Below are positions 33,309 through 45,713 of a stretch of 64,000 bases of DNA, in pieces; position 1 is the stretch's first letter; each line of letters starts with the position of its first letter. The stretch covers positions 28,214 to 92,213 of the forward strand of contig CAYPKW010000004.1 in assembly GCA_964411425.1 (NCBI GenBank). The letters run 5' to 3'. This DNA is from CAYPKW01 sp964411425 (GTDB lineage: Bacteria > Pseudomonadota > Alphaproteobacteria > Dongiales > Dongiaceae). The notes beneath the pieces are model-generated. The model was not told where the DNA came from, did not search any database, and worked only from the letters and a program-made list of their open reading frames with translations. Both the position numbers and the translations under genes were made by a program.

Positions 33309-33874
33309 CAGACCTGCATGATCTCCTTTTCCTTCTGCGCCAACAGCTCGTCGATCTTCTTGACGTGCTGGTCGGTCAACTTCTGCACCTCCTCGGCGCG
33401 TTTGCGATGCTCGTCCTGGGAAATCTTGTGATCCTTCTCCAGCCGCTTCAGCAGCTCCATTCCGTCGCGCCGCACGTTGCGAACGGCAACGCGTCCCTGC
33501 TCGGCATACCTGTGCGCCACCTTGGTGAGCTCGGCCCGCCGCTCCTGGCTCAATTCGGGGATCGGCACGCGCACCAACTGGCCGTCGCTCGACGGGTTGA
33601 GGCCGAGGCCGGCGTCGCGGATCGCGCGCTCGACCGTCGCGGCCAGGCCGCGGTCCCATACCTGGACGGTGATGAGCCGGGCCTCCGGGACGCTGATGGT
33701 GGCCACCTGCGTCAGCGGCATCTCGCCGCCGTAGGCCTTGATCGTCACCGGCTCGAGCAGGTGGGCCGAGGCGCGCCCGGTGCGCAAGCCCGCCAGTTCG
33801 TGGCGCAGCGCCTCCAGCGCTCCATCCATGCGTCGGTTGAAGTCGGCGATCTGGAACTCAGCCACAGCGATCAA
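33308..33874 (-). CDS. frr: Ribosome recycling factor
   Basis: Splits post-termination ribosomes together with EF-G. 188 residues. Typical features are the RRMDGALEALRHELAGLRTGRAS helix region, the domain II VPIPELSQERRAEL segment, and VRNVRRDGMELLKRLEKD. The ATG shares four bases (ATGA) with the pyrH stop, and the stop overlaps the uppS start, so pyrH-frr-uppS are coupled. Confidence 0.96.
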   Translation of the reverse strand: MIAVAEFQIADFNRRMDGALEALRHELAGLRTGRASAHLLEPVTIKAYGGEMPLTQVATISVPEARLITVQVWDRGLAATVERAIRDAGLGLNPSSDGQLVRVPIPELSQERRAELTKVAHRYAEQGRVAVRNVRRDGMELLKRLEKDHKISQDEHRKRAEEVQKLTDQHVKKIDELLAQKEKEIMQV

Positions 33875-34629
33875 CTCCGGTCCGATATTATGGTGTAAGT
33901 TCCATCGCCGATGGCTACCTCGGCGAAGGCGCCCTCGGCGTTGATGGAGAAAACGACGATCGGAATCTGGTTCTCGCGCGCCAGCGAGATCGCCGATGCG
34001 TCCATCACCTTGAGGTCGCGCGACAGCACCTCCAGATATCCGAGGCGCTCGAAGCGGACCGCATCGCGGTTTTTCATCGGGTCGCTGTCATACACCCCGT
34101 CGACCTTGGTGCCCTTGAACAGCGCGTCGCAGCCCATCTCGGAGGCACGCAGCGCCGCCGCGGTATCGGTGGTGAAGAACGGGTTGCCGGTGCCGGCCGC
34201 GAAGATGACGACGCGGCCCTTCTCCATGTGCCTGAGCGCGCGCCGGCGGATGTACGGTTCGCAGACGCTCGACATCGGGATGGCCGACTGCACGCGTGTC
34301 GGGACGTCGATCTGCTCCAGGGCGTTCTGCATGGCGAGCGCGTTGATGACAGTCGCCAGCATGCCCATGTAGTCGGCCGAGGCGCGCTGTATGCCATGCG
34401 AGGCGGCCGCCACGCCGCGAAAGATGTTGCCGCCGCCGATCACCAGACAGGTCTCGACGCCGAGGCGATGCACCGCCTGCACCTCGCGCGCAACTCGCGC
34501 CACCGTGTCGGGGTCGAGACCGAATTCGCGCGACCCCATCAGGGCCTCGCCCGAAATCTTGAGCAGCACGCGCCGATAAACGGCCTTGGCGGGCTGCGGG
34601 GCAATCTTGGTCACGGGCAGGTCCGGCAT
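33871..34629 (-). CDS. pyrH: Uridylate kinase
   Basis: Phosphorylates UMP to UDP. 252 residues from the ATG at 34629. Amino acid kinase fold with RVLLKISGEALMG near the N-terminus, VIGGGNIFRG, the FAAGTGNPFFTTDTAA loop, and DGVYDSDP. About 100 bp separates it from tsf. In that gap there is a hairpin (ACCGCCC/GGGCGGT) just after tsf, and a possible promoter, GCGACA at 34696-34701 (minus strand), 18 bp, TATGAT at 34672-34677, so pyrH-frr-uppS-cdsA may have its own transcription start. Confidence 0.96.
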   Translation of the reverse strand: MPDLPVTKIAPQPAKAVYRRVLLKISGEALMGSREFGLDPDTVARVAREVQAVHRLGVETCLVIGGGNIFRGVAAASHGIQRASADYMGMLATVINALAMQNALEQIDVPTRVQSAIPMSSVCEPYIRRRALRHMEKGRVVIFAAGTGNPFFTTDTAAALRASEMGCDALFKGTKVDGVYDSDPMKNRDAVRFERLGYLEVLSRDLKVMDASAISLARENQIPIVVFSINAEGAFAEVAIGDGTYTIISDRS

Positions 34630-34730
34630 CCGTGCCTCCGATCCTGTCGCACCCTTCCGCGCGGCCCGGCGATCATACAACGATCGTCGGGCCACTGTCG
34701 CCGGCGAGAACCGCCCTCATGTCGGGGCGG

Positions 34731-35651
34731 TCAGGCGTCAAGCTGGGCCGCGACCTCGGCCGCAAAGTCCCTCTGCGCCCGTTCGATGCCCTCGCCGATC
34801 GCCAGGCGCGCGAAGCCGGCCACCCGAATGGGGGCACCCGCCTCGCGGGCCGCCGCTTCGATCGCCGCCTCGATCCGGCATTCGCCGTCGATGACGTAAA
34901 TCTGCTCCAGCAGCACCGCGTCCTCGTAGAACTTGCGCAAACGGCCCTCGACCATCTTGGCGACGATCTCCGCGGACTTGCCGGCGCCGCGGGCCTGCTC
35001 GGCGAGTATGCCGCGTTCGCGCTCCACCAGCGCGGGGTCGAGCTCCGCGATCGACACCGACAGCGGCTGGGCCGCCGCGACGTGCATCGCCAGTTGGCGG
35101 CCAAAGGCGCTGAGTCTGCCCACATCTCCCGCCGACTCCAGCGCCACCAGAACGCCGATCCTGCCCAACCCCGGCGCCGCCGCGTTGTGCACGTACCCCG
35201 CGACAACGCCGGCGTCGACCTCGAAGCGCGCCATGCGGCGCAACGACAGGTTCTCGCCGATGGTCGCGATCAAATGCGTCAATTTTTCGGCGACCGTGCC
35301 GCCGCCCGGGTAGGGCCGCCGCGCCAACGCGCCCACTTCCAGGGCATCGAGCGCCAGCCCAGCCACGCTGCGCACGAATTCCTGAAAACTTTCGTTGCGG
35401 GCCACGAAGTCGGTCTCGGAGTTGACCTCGACGAGGGCGCCGCGGCGGCCTTCGATCCTGAGGCCGACGAGGCCTTCGGCCGCCACGCGACCCGCCTTCT
35501 TGGCCGCGGCGGCAAGCCCCTTCTTGCGCAGCCAATCGACCGCGGCCTCGAGATTGCCGCCGGTCTCGGCCAAGGCGCGCTTGCAGTCCATCATCCCGGC
35601 GCCGGACGTGTCGCGCAGTTGCTTCACCAGCGCGGCGCTGATTTCGGCCAT
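34731..35651 (-). CDS. tsf: Elongation factor Ts
   Basis: Nucleotide exchange factor for EF-Tu. 306 residues from the ATG at 35651. N-terminal UBA-like domain with LRDTSGAGMMDCKRAL, then the TDFVARNESFQEF core motif and the dimerisation domain. Starts 31 bp after rpsB, as in most bacteria. Confidence 0.96.
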   Translation of the reverse strand: MAEISAALVKQLRDTSGAGMMDCKRALAETGGNLEAAVDWLRKKGLAAAAKKAGRVAAEGLVGLRIEGRRGALVEVNSETDFVARNESFQEFVRSVAGLALDALEVGALARRPYPGGGTVAEKLTHLIATIGENLSLRRMARFEVDAGVVAGYVHNAAAPGLGRIGVLVALESAGDVGRLSAFGRQLAMHVAAAQPLSVSIAELDPALVERERGILAEQARGAGKSAEIVAKMVEGRLRKFYEDAVLLEQIYVIDGECRIEAAIEAAAREAGAPIRVAGFARLAIGEGIERAQRDFAAEVAAQLDA

Positions 35652-35682
35652 GCGTTCCTCGCTTTGCCGATCGTTGTCGGAT

Positions 35683-36480
35683 TTAGGCCGCCGGCGGCGG
35701 CGGCTCGGCCGGCTCGGCCGGCACGGCCTCCGGCGGCGGCAATTCCGCGGGAATCTCCGGCGCCTCGCCAATATCGCGTCCGGAAGCGGCCGCCTCCTGT
35801 TGCAGGCCGTCGAGCACCGCCGCGGTGATAAGTTCGCAATACAGCGAGATGGCCCGGAAAGCGTCGTCGTTGCCGGGAATTGGATAGTTGACGCCGGTCG
35901 GGTTGGAGTTGCTGTCAACGATCGCGACGACCGGGATGCCCAGCTTCACCGCCTCGGACACCGCGATCGCCTCCTTGTTGGTATCGATGACGAACAGGAT
36001 GTCGGGCTGGCCGCCCATTTCCTTGATGCCACCCAGCGCGCGCTCCAGCTTGTCGCGCTGGCGGGTGAGATGCAGCAACTCCTTCTTGGTCAGGCCCACC
36101 TCTTCGCTGGCGAGGCGCTGGTCGAAGTCCTTGAGACGCTTGATCGAATTCGAGATCGTCTTCCAATTCGTCAGCATGCCGCCGAGCCAGCGGTGATTGA
36201 CGTAGTGCTGGCCGCAGCGCTTGGCCGACTCTGCGATCTTGTCGCTGGCCTGGCGCTTGGTGCCGACGAACAGCACCCGGCCGCCGCCGGCGACCACGCC
36301 GCGCACCGCCGCGAGCGCCGCGTGCAGCATGGGCGCGGTCTGCCCCAGGTCGAGGATATGGACGCCGTTGCGCACCCCGAAAATGTAGGGCCCCATCTTA
36401 GGGTTCCAGCGCCGGGTGTGATGGCCGAAGTGCACGCCAGCCTCGAGCAGCTGGCGCATGGTAAAAGTAGGCATCGTCAT
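35683..36480 (-). CDS. rpsB: 30S ribosomal protein S2
   Basis: 265 residues. Start ATG at 36480 with AAGGA eight bases upstream; an ATG two codons later is the alternative. Conserved stretches: LLEAGVHFGHHTRRWNPKM, FVGTKRQASDKI, HRWLGGMLTNWKTI, and PIPGNDDAFRAI. It has a Pro/Ala/Glu-rich C-terminal tail of about 30 residues, as in many alphaproteobacterial S2 proteins. First gene of the rpsB-to-fabZ minus-strand block. Confidence 0.97.
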   Translation of the reverse strand: MTMPTFTMRQLLEAGVHFGHHTRRWNPKMGPYIFGVRNGVHILDLGQTAPMLHAALAAVRGVVAGGGRVLFVGTKRQASDKIAESAKRCGQHYVNHRWLGGMLTNWKTISNSIKRLKDFDQRLASEEVGLTKKELLHLTRQRDKLERALGGIKEMGGQPDILFVIDTNKEAIAVSEAVKLGIPVVAIVDSNSNPTGVNYPIPGNDDAFRAISLYCELITAAVLDGLQQEAAASGRDIGEAPEIPAELPPPEAVPAEPAEPPPPAA

Positions 36481-36612
36481 GCGGACTGTCCTTTTCCGGT
36501 TACTACCTCCGCGGGCGTCGGTCCGCGCCTTGCTGCGCCGGACACCGGAGCGGGCGTCGGGGCTTGGCCCCGCGCGTCCCGCAAGCCCGCGTGTGAATTT
36601 AGCAAGCGCGGC

Positions 36613-36641
36613 TAGATAGCCCCATGGCGCCGGAGTTGCAA
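36613..36641 (-). promoter_or_regulatory. Possible rpsB promoter and long leader
   Basis: On the minus strand TTGCAA (36641-36636), 17 bp, TATCTA (36618-36613), giving a leader of roughly 125 nt before rpsB with a GGGGC/GCCCC hairpin. A long leader would fit autoregulation by S2, which is known in other proteobacteria. The hexamers are only moderate matches. Confidence 0.3.
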
Positions 36642-36667
36642 GCCAAAACCGGTTGCAAGCCCGAACC

Positions 36668-40126
<3,459 letters not shown>

Positions 40127-40185
40127 GGCGGCCTTCGAGGATTCCACGCCGGCGCGGCGCTGTCAGCAGTCTTGGCGGACGCCTG

Positions 40186-40620
40186 TCAGTGGCTCGCGAT
40201 GTAGGCTTGGCGCAAGACCGAGGTCTCCAACTCGAGCTCCTCCAACCGGTTCTTGACGATGTCGCCGACGCTGACGATGCCGCACAGGCGGCCGTCTTGC
40301 ACCACCGGGACGTGGCGAATCCGGCGATGCGTCATTTTGGCCATGAGGTCCCGGAGAGAGTCCTGCGGCGTGCAGACGTAGACCTCGTGAACCATGATGT
40401 CCGCGACCTTGAGCGCCAGCAATTCTGCGCCCCGTTCGGCCAGTCCGTAGGCGATGTCGCGCTCGGACACGATGCCGTCCACCCGCCGACCGTCCGCGCT
40501 GACGACGGCGGCGCCGATGCGCTCCAATTTCAGGCGCTGGGCGACGGCGCCGACCGCGGCGTCCGGACGCACGGTGACCACACGGTCGCCCTTGGACTTG
40601 AGGATGGCTTCGACTTTCAT
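40186..40620 (-). CDS. CBS-domain pair protein
   Basis: 144-residue cytoplasmic protein formed by two CBS domains (about residues 7-60 and 75-132). CBS pairs of this kind usually bind adenine nucleotides and act as sensors. It starts MKVEAILKSKGDRVVTVRPD at 40620; the open frame to 41169 is a shadow of lolD. Conserved pieces: GIVSERDIAYGLAERG and RRIRHVPVVQDGRLCGIVS. No effector domain is fused, so its role is unknown. It separates dnaE from lolD, which are adjacent in many relatives; gaps are 59 and 65 bp, so cotranscription is possible. Confidence 0.9.
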   Translation of the reverse strand: MKVEAILKSKGDRVVTVRPDAAVGAVAQRLKLERIGAAVVSADGRRVDGIVSERDIAYGLAERGAELLALKVADIMVHEVYVCTPQDSLRDLMAKMTHRRIRHVPVVQDGRLCGIVSVGDIVKNRLEELELETSVLRQAYIASH

Positions 40621-40685
40621 GGCCGCTCTCCCGTGACGGCGGGGCGCGAGGCGCCGACGCCATGATACTTCTTTACGGCCGCGGG

Positions 40686-41355
<670 letters not shown>

Positions 41356-41363
<8 letters not shown>

Positions 41364-42600
41364 AGCGCAGCGCCTCGACCGGGTCGAGCCGGGCCGCGCG
41401 GTACGACGGATAGACCGTCGCCAGCAGCGACAGCCCGAGCGCCATGGCGACGATCGAGGCGACCTCCCAGGGATCGACGATCGCCGGCAACCGCGACAGG
41501 AAGTAGATCTCCTCGGCGAACAGCCGAGTGCTGGTGAGGCGCTCCAGCCAGCCCTGGATCGACGCGATGTTGTCGCAGAACACGAGTCCGATCGTCACGC
41601 CCGCCAGCGTGCCGACGACGCCGATGCTGGCCCCGCTCAGCAGGAAGATGCGCAGCACCATGCCCCGGGTCGCCCCCATGGTGCGCAGGATGGCGATGTC
41701 GCGGCCCTTGTCCTTCACCAGCATGATCTGGCCCGAGATGATGTTGAACGCCGCCACCAGGATGATGAGCGTGAGGATCAGGAACATCACGTTGCGCTCG
41801 ACCTGCACGGCGGTGAAGTAGCTCGAGTTGGCCTGCTGCCAATCGAGCTGGCGGTAGCCGGCGCCAAGGCGCTCGGCTATGGCGCGGGCGACCGAGCGGC
41901 TGCGGTCGGGGTCGTCCACCATCACCTCGAGGTGGCTCACGGCGCCGGGTTGGCGAAAATAGAGCTGCGCCGCTTCCAAGGGCATGAAGACGAAGCTGCT
42001 GTCGTACTCGAACATGCCGACTTCGAACAGCGCCACCACGTCGTAGGTCTTCATCCGCGGCACGGTGCCGAGCACCGTGGTTGTGCCCTGCGGCGAGATG
42101 AGAGTGATCTCGCCGCCGACCGCGATCCCCATGCGCTGGGCCATGCGCGTGCCGATCGCGACCGCGTCCGGAGCGACGAAACCATCGAGGCTGCCGGCCT
42201 TGACGTTGCCGGCGATGAGGGCGCGGGCGCGCAGGTCGTCCGGCCTGATCCCGCGCACGATGGCGCCCACCGCGGCGCCGCCCGCGGTCGCCATCGCCTG
42301 CCCTTCCACCACCGGCGTCACCGAGACGACGCCGGCCAACCCGCGGATCGTGCCGGCCGCCTCGTCGAAGCCGGTGAAACTCCGCCCCTCGGCGCTGATC
42401 GATAGATGGCCGTTCAGGCCGAGAATGCGACCGAGCAGCTCGTGCCGAAATCCGTTCATCACCGACATGACGATGATGAGCGTCGCCACGCCGAGCGCGA
42501 TGCCGAGCAGCGAGAAGCCGGCGATGACCGAAATGAACCCCTCCTGCCGGCGGGCCCTGAGGTAGCGCATCGCCACAAGACGCTCGAAGGCGGAGAACAT
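41356..42600 (-). CDS. lolC: Lipoprotein-releasing ABC transporter permease (LolC/E family)
   Basis: Inner-membrane permease partner of LolD. 414 residues: N-terminal helix after FERLVAMRYLRARRQEGFIS (the LolC/E signature), a large periplasmic domain (about residues 50-260), then three membrane helices and the C-terminal SYRAARLDPVEALRYE. Only one permease gene is present, as usual in alphaproteobacteria, where a single LolC/E-type protein (sometimes named LolF) replaces the two of E. coli. Confidence 0.93.
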
Positions 42601-42630
42601 AGGGTCCGCTCGATCCCTTGAACGCCGGTG

Positions 42631-43944
42631 CTAAGCGGCGAGCCGGGCGAGCGCCGAATCGACCGACAGCTCGTGGCGCTCGCCGGTGGCGCGCCGCTTC
42701 AACTCGACCTTGCCTTCGGCCATGCCGCGCGGACCCACCACGAGCTGCCAAGGCAGGCCGATCAGGTCCATGTCGGCGAATTTTGCACCCGGGCGCTCGT
42801 CGCGGTCGTCGTACAGCGTCTCGACGCCGGCGCCGCGGAGCCTGGCGTAGAGGTCGTCCGAGAGCGTGGCGCAGCCCGGGTCGCCTACCTTGAGGTTGAC
42901 GATCCCCACCATGAAGGGCGCCACCGGCTCCGGCCAGACGATGCCGGCGTCGTCATGGCTCGCCTCGATGATGGCACCCACCAGGCGCGACACGCCGATG
43001 CCGTAGGAGCCCATGTGCACGGCCGCCGTCCGGCCGTCCGGCCCGGCGACGACGGCGCCGAGCGGTTCCGAATACTTGGTGCCGAAATAGAAGATGTGCC
43101 CGACCTCGATGCCGCGCGCCTCGGCAAGCTGGTCCTTCGGCACCGGGCAGAGGGCCGGGTCGTGCTTGTGGTCGGTGGCCGCGTAGAGGCGGGTCCAGGC
43201 GCCGACCAGCGGCTCCAGGTCGCCGTCGTAGTCGGCGTCGCCGGCGAGCGCGTCGAAGCCGAGCAGGTCGCGGTGGCAGTAGACCGCGCTTTCGCCGGTC
43301 TGGGCGAGGATGATGAACTCGTGGCTCAAGTTGCCGCCGATCGGGCCGGTCTCGGCCGCCATCGGGATCGCCTTCAGGCCCATGCGGGCGAAGGTGCGCA
43401 AGTAGGCGACGAACATCTTGTTGTAGGCGCGCTTGGCCCCGGCGTAATCGAGGTCGAAGGAGTAGCTGTCCTTCATCAGGAACTCGCGCCCGCGCATGAC
43501 GCCGAAGCGCGGGCGCACCTCGTCGCGGAACTTCCACTGGATGTGGTAGAGCAGTTTCGGCAGGTCGCGGTAGCTCCTGATCGAGCCGCGGAAGATGTCG
43601 GTGATCAACTCCTCGTTGGTCGGCCCGTACAGCATCTCGCGGTCGTGCCGGTCGGTGATGCGCAGCATCTCCCTGCCGTAGTCCTCGTAGCGCCCGGACA
43701 GCTTCCACAGATCGGCCGACTGGATGGTCGGCATCAGCAGTTCCTGGCAGCCGGCGCGGTCCTGCTCCTCGCGCACGATCCGCTCGATGCGCTTCAGCAC
43801 GCGCAAGCCCAGCGGCAGCCAGGAGTAGATGCCGGCGCTCGCCTGGCGCACCATGCCGGCGCGCAACATGAGCCGGTGCGAAACGATCTGCGCCTCGGCT
43901 GGGACCTCCTTCAAGGTAGGCATGAAATACTGGCTGAGACGCAT
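42631..43944 (-). CDS. proS: Prolyl-tRNA synthetase (short form without editing insertion)
   Basis: Charges tRNA-Pro. 437 residues from the ATG at 43944 (MRLSQYFMPTLKEVP), preceded by GGGAAG; the longer frame to 44025 runs through the 45-bp repeat and is unlikely coding. Class II synthetase: motif 1 RLMLRAGMVRQASAGIYSWL, motif 2 around WKFRDEVRPRFGVMRGREF, motif 3 with GSYGIGVSRLVGA, and a complete anticodon-binding domain. The ~180-residue editing domain of E. coli ProRS is absent, as in other alphaproteobacteria. The region just upstream was disturbed by insertion of the toxin-antitoxin islet. Confidence 0.96.
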   Translation of the reverse strand: MRLSQYFMPTLKEVPAEAQIVSHRLMLRAGMVRQASAGIYSWLPLGLRVLKRIERIVREEQDRAGCQELLMPTIQSADLWKLSGRYEDYGREMLRITDRHDREMLYGPTNEELITDIFRGSIRSYRDLPKLLYHIQWKFRDEVRPRFGVMRGREFLMKDSYSFDLDYAGAKRAYNKMFVAYLRTFARMGLKAIPMAAETGPIGGNLSHEFIILAQTGESAVYCHRDLLGFDALAGDADYDGDLEPLVGAWTRLYAATDHKHDPALCPVPKDQLAEARGIEVGHIFYFGTKYSEPLGAVVAGPDGRTAAVHMGSYGIGVSRLVGAIIEASHDDAGIVWPEPVAPFMVGIVNLKVGDPGCATLSDDLYARLRGAGVETLYDDRDERPGAKFADMDLIGLPWQLVVGPRGMAEGKVELKRRATGERHELSVDSALARLAA

Positions 43945-43965
43945 GCGCTTCCCGTTGGCCGGCGG

Positions 43966-44010
43966 CGACCGGGCGGGACTGTAGGCAAAGGAGCCACGGC
44001 TGTCTACGCC
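43966..44010. repeat. 45-bp direct repeat, copy 1 (proS leader)
   Basis: CGACCGGGCGGGACTGTAGG ... TGTCTACGCC. It matches 44969-45013 with three substitutions, at a period of 1003 bp. It begins 22 bp upstream of the proS start codon. Confidence 0.85.
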
Positions 44011-44051
44011 AGTACCGACCTTCACCGATGCGCAAGAGAGAGGGTTCGACT

Positions 44052-44087
44052 ATCGAATTTCGAGGAACGACCCCAGGAGGCCAGGCG
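44052..44087. repeat. ~36-bp repeat, copy 1
   Basis: Shares ATCGA...TTT.CGA.GAACGA followed by the identical CCCCAGGAGGCCAGGCG with 45251-45287. It lies between the first 45-bp repeat and the 3' end of the GNAT toxin gene. Confidence 0.7.
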
Positions 44088-44099
44088 GCGCGGAGGCCC

Positions 44100-44615
44100 C
44101 TACACCCGGCGCGCCAGAGCGGCTCGAACGTCCGCGAGCGTGACCATCAGGGTCATCGGCTCGAGCGGCGAAGGCTCGAAGCCCAGGGCGACGTAGAAGA
44201 CCCTGGCCTCGTCCGAGACGGCATGGACGAGAATGCCGCGGACGCCGATCTCGCCGGCGGCGCCGAGGACGCGCAGCCCCGCGTCGCGGACTAGGGCGCG
44301 CCCCAGTCCCCGGAGTTGGCGCGACCGGTCCTCGGCGAGGCGGCCCAGGAGGACGACAGGGATCGGGTCCGGCATGTTGCGGCGGAACCGGCCTGGGGCC
44401 GCGGCGACAGCGACCGCGCCGGACGCAAGCGAATAATACGCGATCGCCCTGTCTTCTTCGCAGACGACGAAGGTCCGGGATGCGCCACTTGCCTGGTTCG
44501 ACCGGGCGCGGCGCTTGAGCCACTCGTCGAGCGACGGCACGCCTGAATCGAAGGCATCGAGCAGGTGACGGTTGCCGAGCGGCTCGGGCTCGAAGAGCGT
44601 CACCCGCGCTCCCAA
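44100..44615 (-). CDS. GNAT-family toxin of a TacAT-type toxin-antitoxin pair
   Basis: 171-residue GCN5-like acetyltransferase. Relatives (TacT/AtaT type) acetylate the amino group of charged tRNAs and stop translation. The acetyl-CoA loop is Gln100-x-x-Gly103-x-Gly105 (RQLRGLGRAL), and the catalytic-type tyrosine is Tyr141 in VFYVALGFEPSP. Other family landmarks are RARSNQASGASRTFVVC, RRNMPDPIPVVLLGRLAEDR and LVHAVSDEA. The start overlaps the upstream antitoxin gene by 16 bp. Appears intact, so it should be active if the antitoxin is lost. The role is inferred from family and pairing. Confidence 0.9.
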   Translation of the reverse strand: MGARVTLFEPEPLGNRHLLDAFDSGVPSLDEWLKRRARSNQASGASRTFVVCEEDRAIAYYSLASGAVAVAAAPGRFRRNMPDPIPVVLLGRLAEDRSRQLRGLGRALVRDAGLRVLGAAGEIGVRGILVHAVSDEARVFYVALGFEPSPLEPMTLMVTLADVRAALARRV

Positions 44616-44887
44616 GGCGCCGGCGTGCGCATTGTCCGCCTGAGACGCGCATTGGGTTTGGGCCGCGCATCGAGCCGCCTCAGGAATTCGCCATAGCCCT
44701 TGGGATCGACCACGAGCATCGCGCGGTCGAGCAAGGCGTCCTCGGCCGCCCGACGCGCGGCGTCGAGGATGAAGTCCGTCCGGTTCTGGCCGCGGGCGCG
44801 GGCGGCGCGGTCGATGAGACCGCGCTCCTCGGGCTTAATGCGGATATTGAGCGACGTGCGCCCGGCGGCGCGCGATGTGCGAGGCAT
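44600..44887 (-). CDS. DUF1778 ribbon-helix-helix antitoxin
   Basis: 95 residues from the ATG at 44887, seven-residue upstream extension excluded because of the excellent AAGGAGAGG ribosome site four bases before this ATG. The N-terminal part TSLNIRIKPEERGLIDRAA is the ribbon-helix-helix DNA-binding fold; QNRTDFILDAARRAAEDALLD is the typical DUF1778 helix. The basic, proline-rich C-terminus would wrap the toxin. By analogy it neutralises the GNAT toxin and represses its own promoter, whose operator-like repeats lie just upstream. Confidence 0.9.
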   Translation of the reverse strand: MPRTSRAAGRTSLNIRIKPEERGLIDRAARARGQNRTDFILDAARRAAEDALLDRAMLVVDPKGYGEFLRRLDARPKPNARLRRTMRTPAPWERG

Positions 44888-44907
44888 GGTCCTCTCCTTC
44901 GTGCCGG

Positions 44908-44940
44908 CGTATAGCACATTGTAACGACATTGTCATTACA
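44908..44940 (-). promoter_or_regulatory. Toxin-antitoxin promoter with operator repeats
   Basis: Minus strand: -35 ATGACA (44936-44931), 17-bp spacer, -10 TATACG (44913-44908). Within it ACAATGT occurs twice (44933-44927 and 44922-44916), 11 bp or one helical turn apart, and TGTAA / TTACA form an inverted pair (44940-44936 and 44924-44920). This is the expected arrangement for cooperative binding of a ribbon-helix-helix repressor over the promoter. Confidence 0.6.
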
Positions 44941-44968
44941 CCCGGCGCGCCAAGGCGGCAAGAAGGAA

Positions 44969-45013
44969 CGACCGGGCGGGACTGTAGGCAAAGGAGCAAG
45001 GACTGTCTACGCC
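44969..45013. repeat. 45-bp direct repeat, copy 2
   Basis: Second copy of 43966-44010 (three mismatches, same orientation), on the upstream side of the toxin-antitoxin pair. In addition, the 16-mer TACACCCGGCGCGCCA is found both at 44101-44116 (end of the toxin gene) and at 44937-44952 (just outside the promoter). Confidence 0.85.
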
Positions 45014-45125
45014 GGGGGACGCGAGAAATGCCGGCGCGATTGCGTAAAGCAAGGTGTCTAATACCAACTCTCATTGACGATGACCCACTCCCCACCCGCT
45101 CGGCTTCGCCAAGCTCAGCCTCGCG

Positions 45126-45196
45126 ACCTCCCCCGCAAGGGGGGAGGTAAGTGGCGATACGGCGCCGGACCGCACCTCCCCCTCGACGGGGGAGGT
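45126..45196. repeat. Twin hairpins with identical arms
   Basis: Two perfect 9-bp stems, ACCTCCCCC with GGGGGAGGT, loops GCAAG and TCGAC, 25 bp apart, followed by GGCGCGAGGCGCCGGGTGGG. This has the look of a REP-like or miniature-element unit. Confidence 0.7.
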
Positions 45197-45250
45197 CGGC
45201 GCGAGGCGCCGGGTGGGGGTGAGTCAGCGACAAAGCGAACTGGTAAAAGC

Positions 45251-45287
45251 ATCGATTTTTCGACGAACGACCCCAGGAGGCCAGGCG
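45251..45287. repeat. ~36-bp repeat, copy 2
   Basis: Pairs with 44052-44087; the 17 bases CCCCAGGAGGCCAGGCG are identical and the flanking left part differs by a few bases and one indel. Confidence 0.7.
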
Positions 45288-45483
45288 CGCGGGGCTTTCC
45301 GGGCCGCGCCCAAGGGAGTTTATGCACCAAGTCAAACAGCGCGCCCCGCGACCGCGCGTCGCGCCCGTGGCAGGAAACGTGTCCGACACAGTCAATGACT
45401 TTTCGGACGGCGCCGCAGGCCCGCTAGGGCGGAATTGCGCTGACCGGAGCTGGTCCCCCGGCTTGCGCCGTAGCCGACCCCTC

Positions 45484-45548
45484 TTGTCGTCCCGAGCCTT
45501 GTCCCGAGCGGAGCGAGGGAACAGCGAGGGACCTAGACTCGCTGCCGG
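45484..45548. repeat. 65-bp interspersed repeat, copy 2 (first copy at 5062)
   Basis: Differs from 5062-5126 at two positions. It is immediately followed by sequence related to the 128-bp repeat end, which suggests that it is a fragment of one composite element. Confidence 0.88.
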
Positions 45549-45713
45549 CCCAGCGTCTGGATTCCTCGCTCCGCTCGGAATGACACCGATGGAGGCGAAC
45601 GCGCCGGTCGTCCACACGCGGGATTCCGCGCGGCTTATTCGGCAGCATGGCTTCAGGGCTCCGCTACTTCGCAGTTTGACCCATTTCGGAAGTCCGGCCG
45701 CGCGTTGCGGAAG

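Larger units (their letters stand above)
45014..45713. other. 700-bp intergenic repeat mosaic, no gene seen
   Basis: Contains, in order: twin hairpins with the same 9-bp arms ACCTCCCCC/GGGGGAGGT (45126-45148 and 45174-45196), a ~36-bp repeat (45251-45287) and the 65-bp repeat (45484-45548), followed by a CCTCGCTCCGCTCGGAATGACA piece related to the end of the 128-bp repeats near 5050. Small ORFs on both strands here are only translations of these repeats. The region lies between the toxin-antitoxin islet and the broken DUF3604 gene. Confidence 0.7.

Noticed and set aside
32574..33659. 361-residue version of UppS with a long N-terminal extension
   Set aside because: The extension overlaps frr out of frame. 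The true start in TGATG at 33308 matches family length.
45126..45196. Possible CRISPR-like repeat pair
   Set aside because: Only two units, each a hairpin with a different loop, and no cas genes; it fits a palindromic intergenic element better.
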